Source: Massilia aquatica
Lineage (GTDB): Bacteria > Pseudomonadota > Gammaproteobacteria > Burkholderiales > Burkholderiaceae_D
Length of the DNA: 64,000 bases
Assembly (NCBI RefSeq): GCF_011682045.1
Contig: NZ_VVIW01000008.1
Location: forward strand, 124,001 to 188,000
Direction: 5' to 3'
Below, piece by piece: positions 18,590-25,423 of the stretch (position 1 is the first letter of the stretch; each line of letters opens with the position of its first letter). The notes under the pieces were generated by a model. That model ran no database searches. It saw only the letters and a list, made by a program, of their open reading frames with translations, and had not been told where the DNA came from. The position numbers and the translations under genes are program-made.

Positions 18590-19624
18590 TCAGACGATAT
18601 TGTGGACGACGGTCACCGAGCCGACCACGACCGGCTCGACGTGGGCAGCGGTGCCGTCCAGGCTCTGGCCGGCATCGGAAACGAAGCCCGACAGCACCGA
18701 CGCGCGCGAGACGCCGCTTTCCAGTACCTTGGTCCAGAACGCCAGTCCGCCGGCGTCCGGTGCGCGGTCGAAGGTGTTCTTGTACAAGGTGGTCAGGAAT
18801 TGCTGGTTGTCCAGTGCCGGCAGGGCCTTGTACTCGGCCGAGTCGAGGAAGCTCTGGGCAATGCTTTCCAGCGAGACGCCGGCACGCGCGGCGTCGAGCC
18901 AGAAGTCGAGACCACCGGCGTCCGGCGTACGGCCCAGCGCGGATTGGTAGATGGTGGCCACGCCGGCTTCCTTGAAGTCCTCGGCGAAAATCAGCGCCTT
19001 GCCGCCGTCGAGCTCGACGTACTGCAGCTTGCTGATGTCGGTGGTTTTCAGGGTCGTGTTGCTGCTCACGATGGCGTGACCGTCCTTGACCGTGACCTTG
19101 TAATCGGCCGCGCTGCCCGCCAGCTTGACGATGGCGTTGCCGGTGCCGCCCACCACGGTGCTGTTGCCCAGGCCGGCAACCACGGTGTCGTTGCCGCCGC
19201 CGGTTTGCACGGTGCTGTTGCCGCTACCCAGGTTGAGCTGGGTATCGCGCGAATCGGCGATCACGAACTTGTCGGTGTTGTTGGTGCCGACCACAACGCG
19301 GTCGACCTTGTTGTCGGGCGCGGGACCGCCGATGTCCTGGAACTTGACGTCGACGCCGCCCTTGCCCTGGAACACGATCACCGGCGCATTGGTCGGTGGC
19401 GTGATGACGGTGACGAAATTGTCGGACGAGTTGACCAACAACACTTCGGCGCCAAACGGTGCGGTGACCTTGCCGTAGGTGTCGGGAGCGACCGTATCGA
19501 AGCGCACCGAATTATCGGTGGCGGCGGTGAGCCCCAGAATGCGGTCGATGGTGCCCTGGGTGAAGATCAGGGGATTGATGCCACGCAGGGTCGTGGTGGC
19601 ACTCGCGCTCGGTAGTTCATACAT
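18590..19624 (-). CDS. DUF4214 domain surface/secreted protein
   Basis: 344 residues, very rich in Gly, Asn, Asp, Thr and Val, with no cysteine and no classical signal peptide. The middle has RTX-like beta-roll strands (LNLGSGNSTVQTGGGNDTVV then GLGNSTVVGGTGNAIV). Two DUF4214 units follow (ALGRTPDAGGLDFWLDAARA and TFDRAPDAGGLAFWTKVLES). The C-terminus ends in hydrophobic residues (VVHNIV), as in type I secretion substrates. A strong GAGGAG site precedes the ATG. It lies at the head of the glycan operon and is a candidate glycosylation acceptor, with many Ser/Thr and Asn. A second DUF4214 protein is encoded at 60602-61954. Confidence 0.85.
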   Translation of the reverse strand: MYELPSASATTTLRGINPLIFTQGTIDRILGLTAATDNSVRFDTVAPDTYGKVTAPFGAEVLLVNSSDNFVTVITPPTNAPVIVFQGKGGVDVKFQDIGGPAPDNKVDRVVVGTNNTDKFVIADSRDTQLNLGSGNSTVQTGGGNDTVVAGLGNSTVVGGTGNAIVKLAGSAADYKVTVKDGHAIVSSNTTLKTTDISKLQYVELDGGKALIFAEDFKEAGVATIYQSALGRTPDAGGLDFWLDAARAGVSLESIAQSFLDSAEYKALPALDNQQFLTTLYKNTFDRAPDAGGLAFWTKVLESGVSRASVLSGFVSDAGQSLDGTAAHVEPVVVGSVTVVHNIV

Positions 19625-19686
19625 AGGTAGTTCTCCTCTTGTCGTTGAGACGCCTGCTCAAGCCGGACCTTGCGCCCGCATGCTGC

Positions 19687-20589
19687 TCACGAAGCGAGCT
19701 GCTGTGCGGTGCCGTTCGACTTGAACACCTTGGTGCTGGCCGATTCCTGCCAGGGATTGCGCTGGGCGCCGACCTGCTCGTCCAATGTTGCGCTCAGGTT
19801 GACTGCCGTGAGATGTTCGAGCCCGGATGGCCCGCTCAGCGGTACGGCAGATTGCAGCGGCACCTGATAGCCGCCGCTGAAGTAAGCTGTTCCATCCAGA
19901 CGCCACTGGCTGGCCTGGGGGCCGATCAGGGCGAAGGTGACAGCGATGATGCGGCGCGCTTCGCCACGGGTGCCGCAAAATTTGCCGCTCTTGACCATCG
20001 GCAGGGCGCCGCCGCCCTCGACCACGATGTTGTAGGCCAGGTCGACGCCCTCCGGGCGGTCGGGCCACATCACCTGGAAGCCTTCCAGGCGCAACAGGCT
20101 GTGCGGGTCGCCAAGCAGCTCGCCCGGCGCGGCGACCACGTCGCCCTCGCGCTCCACATGGCCGATCAGGGTGATGCCGCTGGCGCCGATCTGCATGCTG
20201 GCGGCCGCCGGCGGCGCGGCAACGATGGCCCGGGCCGATGGCGGCGGCGCACTCCTGCGCGCCGGCTGCGCAAGAGCGGGCGGGGCGGATGCGCCGGGGC
20301 GGTCGAGACCGATCTGGTCGACGCGCAGCGCCGGGACCGGGTCGCCCTGTTGTTCGAGAAATGCGGTGACCAGAAGACTGACTGGCCCCTCGCTGATGTG
20401 CACGACGATGCAGTCGCTGCCGTCGCGCAGGATGGTGTGATGGGTGTTGGGCGTGCCCAGGGTTTCCATCTTGCCGTCGCCGGGCGCGCCGGGGGCGCGT
20501 GCGATGGAAAGAGGCGCCATGCCCTGCTTGGGATGGCGCAGGATATACATGCCAGGCTGAAGTAGAACTGTGGAACCAGTAATTTCCAT
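19687..20589 (-). CDS. Hypothetical protein, first gene of the glycan operon
   Basis: 300 residues, soluble, with no signal peptide or membrane segment. The N-terminal ~90 residues form a small beta domain (STVLLQPGMYILRHP, CIVVHISEGPVSLLVTAFL). A Pro/Ala-rich linker follows (about 100-130), then a second beta-rich domain with WPDRPEGVDLAYNIVVEGGG and GTAYFSGGYQ. The family is not recognised. It lies 62 bases upstream of the DUF4214 gene and in the same direction, so a role in secreting, folding or modifying that protein is plausible. A GTG at 20601 would add 4 residues. I prefer the ATG at 20589, which has a GGGTGG sequence upstream. Confidence 0.65.
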   Translation of the reverse strand: MEITGSTVLLQPGMYILRHPKQGMAPLSIARAPGAPGDGKMETLGTPNTHHTILRDGSDCIVVHISEGPVSLLVTAFLEQQGDPVPALRVDQIGLDRPGASAPPALAQPARRSAPPPSARAIVAAPPAAASMQIGASGITLIGHVEREGDVVAAPGELLGDPHSLLRLEGFQVMWPDRPEGVDLAYNIVVEGGGALPMVKSGKFCGTRGEARRIIAVTFALIGPQASQWRLDGTAYFSGGYQVPLQSAVPLSGPSGLEHLTAVNLSATLDEQVGAQRNPWQESASTKVFKSNGTAQQLAS

Positions 20590-20730
20590 GCGGTACACCA
20601 CCCAGAAAAAATAGATTAATGGCTAAGTTTCATATGCAAAAACTATAACGCAAAGCAAGGGTGCGCACGTCTTGAGTGCTAGCTATTTTTTTCGGGTGTT
20701 GTAAAACGGAGGAATCGATAGCGTAAGGAA

Positions 20731-20755
20731 GCGCACCATATGGCGTATGGCGCGC
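20731..20755. other. Hairpin-forming inverted repeat
   Basis: GCGCACCATA (20731-20740) and TATGGCGCGC (20746-20755) pair over 10 positions with one mismatch around a 5-base loop. It lies between the receptor gene and the 20589 gene, next to the 22-nt repeat array. It may be part of a transcription end region or an mRNA structure; there is no U-run immediately after it on the minus strand. Confidence 0.4.
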
Positions 20756-20759
20756 TTCT

Positions 20760-20860
20760 TACTGCTGAGCTGGAGAGGGCTTACTGCTGAGCTAAAAAAT
20801 CCGTACTGCTGAGCTAAAAAATCCTTACTGCTGAGCTAGCGCGGCGCGTACTGCTGAGCT
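20760..20860. repeat. Array of five TACTGCTGAGCT repeats, 22-nt period
   Basis: Five identical 12-mers TACTGCTGAGCT start at 20760, 20782, 20804, 20826 and 20849, giving steps of 22, 22, 22 and 23 bases. Spacers are 10-11 bases. Two spacers are nearly identical A-rich sequences (AAAAAATCCG and AAAAAATCCT), while the others are unrelated. The array lies just after the stop codon of the siderophore-receptor gene at 20879. On the receptor transcript it reads AGCTCAGCAGTA, with U-runs between the middle copies. Too short for CRISPR. Possible roles are a protein-binding array (two helical turns apart), RNA-level repeats in a 3' UTR, or a slippage-expanded tandem repeat. Confidence 0.9.
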
Positions 20861-20870
20861 AACGCGCCGC
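20841..20870 (-). terminator. Strong GC hairpin after the receptor gene
   Basis: GCGGCGCG (20841-20848) and CGCGCCGC (20863-20870) form a perfect 8-bp stem. The 14-base loop contains the fifth repeat copy whole. It begins 8 bases after the receptor stop codon. U-runs (six T on the minus strand) come 25-45 bases later between repeat copies, so it could terminate the receptor mRNA or protect its 3' end. Confidence 0.5.
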
Positions 20871-20878
20871 CGGCTTGT

Positions 20879-23317
20879 CTACCAACGATAGTTGGCGGTG
20901 GCCAGCACTTCACGCCGGTCGCCCGGATAGCAATCGCCATCGCTGCAATTGCCCAGATGCTTCTTGTCGAACAGGTTGCGCGCGTTGAGCGACAGTTCCC
21001 AATGCGTGCCGATCTGATAGCCGAGGCGCGCATCGAACAAGGTCACGCCCGGTACCCAGCGCACGTTCTCGAAGTCGGGCACCTTGCTGTTATAACGCAC
21101 GCCCATGCCGACTTTCATGCCCGACACCCACGCGCCCGGGATGCGCGCGTTCACCCACAGCGCCGCCTTGTGCGACGGTACCAGGCCGTTCTTGCGCCCG
21201 ATCAGATTCGGCTTGGTGTCTTGCGTGACCCTGGCGTCGGTGTAGCTGTAGCTGGCGGTGGTGTCGATGCCCTGCGCCAGGCTGGCGTTCGCTTCGAGCT
21301 CGATCCCGCGCGAGCCGACTTCGCCGCGCTGCACGTTGAACCCTTCGTGCAGCGGATCGGAAGCGGCCACGTTTTGCTGGACGATGTCGAACACGGCCGC
21401 CGAGATCATGGCGTTGCTGCCGGCCGGCTCGTAGCGCACGCCGACTTCGTACTGGCGTCCGCTGGTCGGCTTGAACTTGAGGCCATCATAGGTGGCGCCG
21501 TTCTGCGGCTCGAACGAGGTGGCGTAGCCGACGTAAGGCGACACGCCGTTCGGCAGCAGCCACACGCCACCGACGCGGCCGGTGGTCTTGTTGGTGTTGA
21601 CAGGACCGTCGACCCAGGCGGCGACGGCGCTTTCGCGGAAGCGGTCCTGGCGCACGCCGGCCACGATTACGAACTGCCCGTCGTACTTGGCCTGGTTTTG
21701 CACGTACAGGCCGGTCTGGCGCGTGGTCGCCACGTACTCGGCCTTGAGCAGCGGCGCGGCGAACGCGCCGCTACCGGTGGAGAGGTCGAACTGGTTGGTG
21801 GCCGTGGTGCCACGGAACGACGCGCCACTGATCTTGCTCAGGTCGACGCCGGCGATGGTGGTGTTCGACCACTTGCCGGCGTTCCACTGGTATTCCATAT
21901 AGTTGTCGGTCTGGCGGCTCTCGGTGTAATCGTTGATGTGCTGCCCGCGCCGCGTCACAACGCTCTTGCTGATCAGGCCGGTGAGGAAATTGACCTGGTA
22001 GTCGAGCTTGACCTTGCCATAGCGGCTGCGGCTGTGAAAACTCAGCTTGTCGTTGATGCGGTGCTCGAACAGCACGCCGGTCGACCATTGATCGCGGTGA
22101 AAGTGATCCCAGCCTTTTTCGGCCACCGGAACGTAGTAGCCCAGCGCTTCGACGTACTTGAAAGGATAGGCGTCGCCCGCGATGCGGTCTTCCTGGTAGT
22201 TCGCCAGCACCGTCAGGGAGGTGTCGCCGTTGATCTTCCAGGTCAGCGAGGGCGCGAAGTAGCGCTCTTTCTTGGTCGAGCCCGGGGTCATCAGGTCGTA
22301 TTGCTCGGTCAGGCCGACCAGGCGGTACAGCAGGGAGCCGTCCGCGTTCAAGGGGCCGGAAATGTCGCCGGCCACGCCACGCCGGGCGATGTCGCCGGCG
22401 CGCACGCGGATCTCGCCCTGCGCTTCCGCGGTCGGACGCTTGGTGATCGAATTGACGGTGCCGCCGGGGATGGCGCTGCCGAACAGCAGCGAGGCCGGGC
22501 CGCGCAGGAATTCGACGCGCTCCACGCCGTAGCTGTTCAGGCGCGGCATGGCGTAGACATTGCCGGCGTCCTTCAGGCCGTCGCGGTAGTTGCCGCCGTT
22601 GGTGCTGCCGATACCGCGCGCGATCGACCAGTCATAGCGGTCGTCGCGGCCGTAGGTGCGCGGGGTAAAGCCCGGCACGTATTCGAGCGCTTCGGCCAGG
22701 TTCGATACGCCGCGCGCGTCCAGGTTGTCGCGCGTGACGACCGAGATCGACTGCGGCATCTCGCGCGTGGCGGTGGCGGTCTTGCTGGCCGTGCTGCTTT
22801 TCTTGGCGACGTAGCCGGCCAGCGGCGCGCTCGGGCTGTCGCCTTCGGCGCGCGCGGTCACGGTAATTTCGGACAAAGCCTGGGTGCGCGCCGGCGCTGC
22901 CACGGCGGCCGTGGCGGCGACCGGCGCCTGCTTGACCAGTATATAGCCGCCATTGGCTTGCGCCACGGCCGTCAGGTTGCTGCCTTGTAAGAGCACGGCC
23001 AGGCCGTCATTCACGCTGTAGTTGCCGTTCAGGCCCGCGCTTTGCAGGCCGGCGGTGGTAGCGGTCGGAAACGACAGCAAGATGCCCGCTTCGCGACCGA
23101 AGCGGTTCAGCGCGCCTTCGAGCGGACCGGCCGGGATGGCGTAGGCCTTGCGCGCCGGGGTGGCGTCGGCGGCCAGCGCCGCGCCTGGCAGGGCGGCCGT
23201 GGCGACCAGGCCGGTGGCCAGCGCGTGGCCGATGGCCACCAGCAGCGCGCGCTGGGTGAAGCGCGTGCGCGGCAGGGGGGTGATGGAAAGGTGTTGCGCC
23301 TTGTTGCGTGACCGCAT
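20879..23317 (-). CDS. TonB-dependent siderophore receptor with signalling domain
   Basis: 812 residues. A signal peptide ends near the ALAAD sequence. A secretin/TonB short N-terminal domain follows (AYAIPAGPLEGALNRFGREAGI to GGYILVKQA), which in FecA-type transducers contacts the anti-sigma factor. Next come the plug (SEITVTA, MPQSISVVTRDNL, VEFLRGPASLLFGSAIPGGTVNSITKRP) and a 22-strand-type barrel ending in the aromatic residue W. It imports a ferric siderophore across the outer membrane and signals its presence. The ATG at 23317 has an AAGGAAT site and starts the signal peptide. fecR and fecI lie immediately upstream, so expression is expected to depend on FecI and iron. Confidence 0.94.
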   Translation of the reverse strand: MRSRNKAQHLSITPLPRTRFTQRALLVAIGHALATGLVATAALPGAALAADATPARKAYAIPAGPLEGALNRFGREAGILLSFPTATTAGLQSAGLNGNYSVNDGLAVLLQGSNLTAVAQANGGYILVKQAPVAATAAVAAPARTQALSEITVTARAEGDSPSAPLAGYVAKKSSTASKTATATREMPQSISVVTRDNLDARGVSNLAEALEYVPGFTPRTYGRDDRYDWSIARGIGSTNGGNYRDGLKDAGNVYAMPRLNSYGVERVEFLRGPASLLFGSAIPGGTVNSITKRPTAEAQGEIRVRAGDIARRGVAGDISGPLNADGSLLYRLVGLTEQYDLMTPGSTKKERYFAPSLTWKINGDTSLTVLANYQEDRIAGDAYPFKYVEALGYYVPVAEKGWDHFHRDQWSTGVLFEHRINDKLSFHSRSRYGKVKLDYQVNFLTGLISKSVVTRRGQHINDYTESRQTDNYMEYQWNAGKWSNTTIAGVDLSKISGASFRGTTATNQFDLSTGSGAFAAPLLKAEYVATTRQTGLYVQNQAKYDGQFVIVAGVRQDRFRESAVAAWVDGPVNTNKTTGRVGGVWLLPNGVSPYVGYATSFEPQNGATYDGLKFKPTSGRQYEVGVRYEPAGSNAMISAAVFDIVQQNVAASDPLHEGFNVQRGEVGSRGIELEANASLAQGIDTTASYSYTDARVTQDTKPNLIGRKNGLVPSHKAALWVNARIPGAWVSGMKVGMGVRYNSKVPDFENVRWVPGVTLFDARLGYQIGTHWELSLNARNLFDKKHLGNCSDGDCYPGDRREVLATANYRW

Positions 23318-23411
23318 GGTTGATTCCTTGTGCAATAGTTGAAGATGTTGAGTGCTCACCTTCCATGTCACGCGAGAATCGAAAACAGCTCAGGTTTGTG
23401 AAAATATATTT

Positions 23412-24428
23412 TTATTGGCGTACCGGACGCACCGTAACCCAGTAGCGCGTGAGGAAATCGATCTCCACCGGCAGGGTGGTGCGCAGGGTGTCGAGGATGC
23501 GGCCGGTGTCGGCCAGCGGGTAGCTGCCGGACACGCGCAGGTTGGCAACCGCCGGGTCGCAGCCCAGGCGGCCGGGCCGGTGGCGTCCGAGTTCGGCCAG
23601 AAAATCGGCCAGGCGCATGCCGCTGGCGACCAGCATGCCGTCGGCCCAGGCGACGCTGTCGTCATCGGCGGCCTGGGCTGGCGCGACGGCAGCGGCGCTG
23701 AAGCGGGCCTGCTGGCCGGCGCGCAGGATGCGTAGCGGGGCCTCTATGGCGTTGCGCGGGCGGATCGCAACCGCGCCGTCGAATACATCGACCCTGCTGG
23801 CGCCGGCATGCTGGCGCACGGCGAAGCGGGTGCCGAGCGCTTGCAATTCGCCTTCGGCGGTTTCGACGATGAAAGGGCGCTCGCCGGGGTCCTTGCCGCT
23901 CGTGACCAGGATTTCACCGCCGACCAGCCGCACGCGCCGTTCGGTGGCGGAAAAGCGCACATCGACCGCACTGCCGCTGTTGAGCCAGACCGTGCCGCCA
24001 TCGGCCAGCACGATGCTGCGGCGCTGGCCGGTGCCGGTGCGGGCGTCGGCGCGCCATTCGCGCCAGGGCGCCTGCTGCTGCGCCAGCCAGGCGCCGCCGC
24101 CGGCGCACAGCAGGGCCGCCAGGGTCTTGGCGGCGGCGCGCCGGGGCAGGGGACGCGCCGGGGCGGCGGGCGTATCGAGCAGGGCCGCGTGCGACAGCGG
24201 CGAGGCACCGGCGGCGCCGCGCCAGCGCGCGTTGACGGCGGCGATGTGCTGCCAGGCGCGCTCGTGTTCGGGGTGGGCGGCGCGCCATTGCTGCAAGGCG
24301 GCGCGGGTGGCCTCGCTGGCCTCGTCCGACTGGAGCTCGACCAGCCACTCGACCGCCTGGCGCGCCACCGCGGCCGGGACCGGCGTGGGGTCGGTCCGAA
24401 GCTGCGCGCTGGCGTCGATTGCCCCCAT
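23412..24428 (-). CDS. fecR: FecR-type anti-sigma / sigma regulator
   Basis: 338 residues. An N-terminal DUF4880-like cytoplasmic part (AVEWLVELQSDEASEATRAALQQW...HERAWQHI), one membrane segment (AAAKTLAALLCAGGGAWLA), then the periplasmic FecR domain (RRSIVLADGGTVWLNSGSAVDV, GEILVTSGKD, FIVETAEGELQALGTRFAVR) and a C-terminal STN-like tail. It senses the receptor's periplasmic domain and controls FecI. The ATG at 24428 shares its A with the fecI stop (TGATG). I reject the longer frame to 24455 because it would overlap fecI. The gap to the receptor gene is 94 bases. Confidence 0.93.
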   Translation of the reverse strand: MGAIDASAQLRTDPTPVPAAVARQAVEWLVELQSDEASEATRAALQQWRAAHPEHERAWQHIAAVNARWRGAAGASPLSHAALLDTPAAPARPLPRRAAAKTLAALLCAGGGAWLAQQQAPWREWRADARTGTGQRRSIVLADGGTVWLNSGSAVDVRFSATERRVRLVGGEILVTSGKDPGERPFIVETAEGELQALGTRFAVRQHAGASRVDVFDGAVAIRPRNAIEAPLRILRAGQQARFSAAAVAPAQAADDDSVAWADGMLVASGMRLADFLAELGRHRPGRLGCDPAVANLRVSGSYPLADTGRILDTLRTTLPVEIDFLTRYWVTVRPVRQ

Positions 24429-24943
24429 CAGTCGAGCGACAGGCCGAAGTAGCACTGGGCGCCGGCGCGCACCAGGTGGCGCTTGACGGTGCTCAGTGAA
24501 ATGCCGAGTTCGGCGGCGATCTCGGCCTGGCCCATGCCATCGAGCTGGGCCAGCAAAAAGGCGCGCCTGACCTGGGCCGGCAGGCCGGCCAGTACGCTGT
24601 CGATCTCGACCAGCGTCTCGAGCAGGATGGCGCGTTCTTCAGGCGAGGGCGAGAGCGCGGCCGGCACCTGCGCCAGCGCGTCCAGGCAGGCGCGCTCGAT
24701 CTGCTCGCGGCGCCAGTGGTTGGCCAGCGCGCGCTGGGCCACGGTGGTCAGGAAGGCGCGCGGCTGGTCGATCGCGACCGGCTCCTCGCGCGCCAGCAGG
24801 CGCAGGAAGATGTCGTGCGCCAGGTCGGCGGCGCGCTGCGAACAGCCGAGCTTATTGCGCAGCCAGCCGCGCAGCCATCCGTGGTGGTGGCTGTACAGCT
24901 GGTGGACCTGCTGCTGAAGAAGCGCCGGGGCGGCAACGGACAT
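24428..24943 (-). CDS. fecI: ECF RNA polymerase sigma factor, FecI type
   Basis: 171 residues. Region 2 carries LYSHHHGWLRGWLRNKLGC and AADLAHDIFLRLLARE. Region 4 carries LPAQVRRAFLLAQLDGMGQAEIAAELGISLSTVKRHL, the helix-turn-helix for -35 binding. The length and both regions fit FecI-like ECF factors that turn on a cognate TonB receptor. An AGGAAT site precedes the ATG. A near-consensus Fur box lies 44-62 bases upstream, so transcription should rise when iron is scarce. It is the first gene of fecI-fecR-receptor. Confidence 0.94.
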   Translation of the reverse strand: MSVAAPALLQQQVHQLYSHHHGWLRGWLRNKLGCSQRAADLAHDIFLRLLAREEPVAIDQPRAFLTTVAQRALANHWRREQIERACLDALAQVPAALSPSPEERAILLETLVEIDSVLAGLPAQVRRAFLLAQLDGMGQAEIAAELGISLSTVKRHLVRAGAQCYFGLSLD

Positions 24944-24986
24944 GACACGATTCCTGGTCAGGTGCCCTGCACCGACAAATGTGAAT

Positions 24987-25005
24987 GAGAATGATTATCA
25001 TTATA
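24987..25005. promoter_or_regulatory. Fur box upstream of fecI
   Basis: The 19-mer GAGAATGATTATCATTATA matches the classical Fur consensus GATAATGATAATCATTATC at 16 of 19 positions, with the central inverted repeat intact. It sits 44 bases upstream of the fecI start, where promoter occlusion by Fe-Fur would silence the operon. Confidence 0.88.
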
Positions 25006-25423
25006 GACGACGCTCGGATGGCATGGCAATTTCAATCTTGTATTTGGGATTTGGACTTCGGCCGCACGCGCCCGGCCATTATTGCGTGTCAAGCTTAAAC
25101 AGGCTCGAACGTATCGGGCGGTTGATGCCTTGTGGTACAGCATTTTCGATTTCGCGCATCTGGGCCGCCACGTGGCTTGTCAAGCAGCCGGGTCTTGATC
25201 GTTGATCAGTGCCTGGCATGTCCACACCGGAAGTTGCAAAAACTAAAAATTAGACTTGTGTCAAATAGCAATCCAGCAATACTATTAGGTCGGTTTAGTT
25301 GCTTTAATTGCAGCTAGGCCAGGGCGGTTTTTTTATGCAAAAACACGCCCGCAGATCCGCAACCAAGCGCAGGAAGACATCTCACCACGACCAGATATTC
25401 ACCAAGCCGCGAAAGGGCACCGC
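25006..25423. other. Intergenic region, no gene seen
   Basis: About 420 bases, less GC-rich than the neighbours, between the divergent fecI and metalloprotease genes. Short frames are present but none has a ribosome site and credible composition. The promoter of the protease gene should lie here; an AAAGGGC site sits 10 bases before its ATG. A run of seven T at 25328-25334 follows a GC-rich stretch but I cannot draw a clean stem. Confidence 0.5.

Noticed and set aside
20760-20860. CRISPR-like short repeats
   Set aside because: Repeat is only 12 bases and spacers 10-11 bases, two of which are near-identical; no cas genes.
25300-25423. A cyclic-di-GMP or other riboswitch before the metalloprotease
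   Set aside because: No conserved aptamer core could be matched by eye; only a T-run and a GC patch are present.
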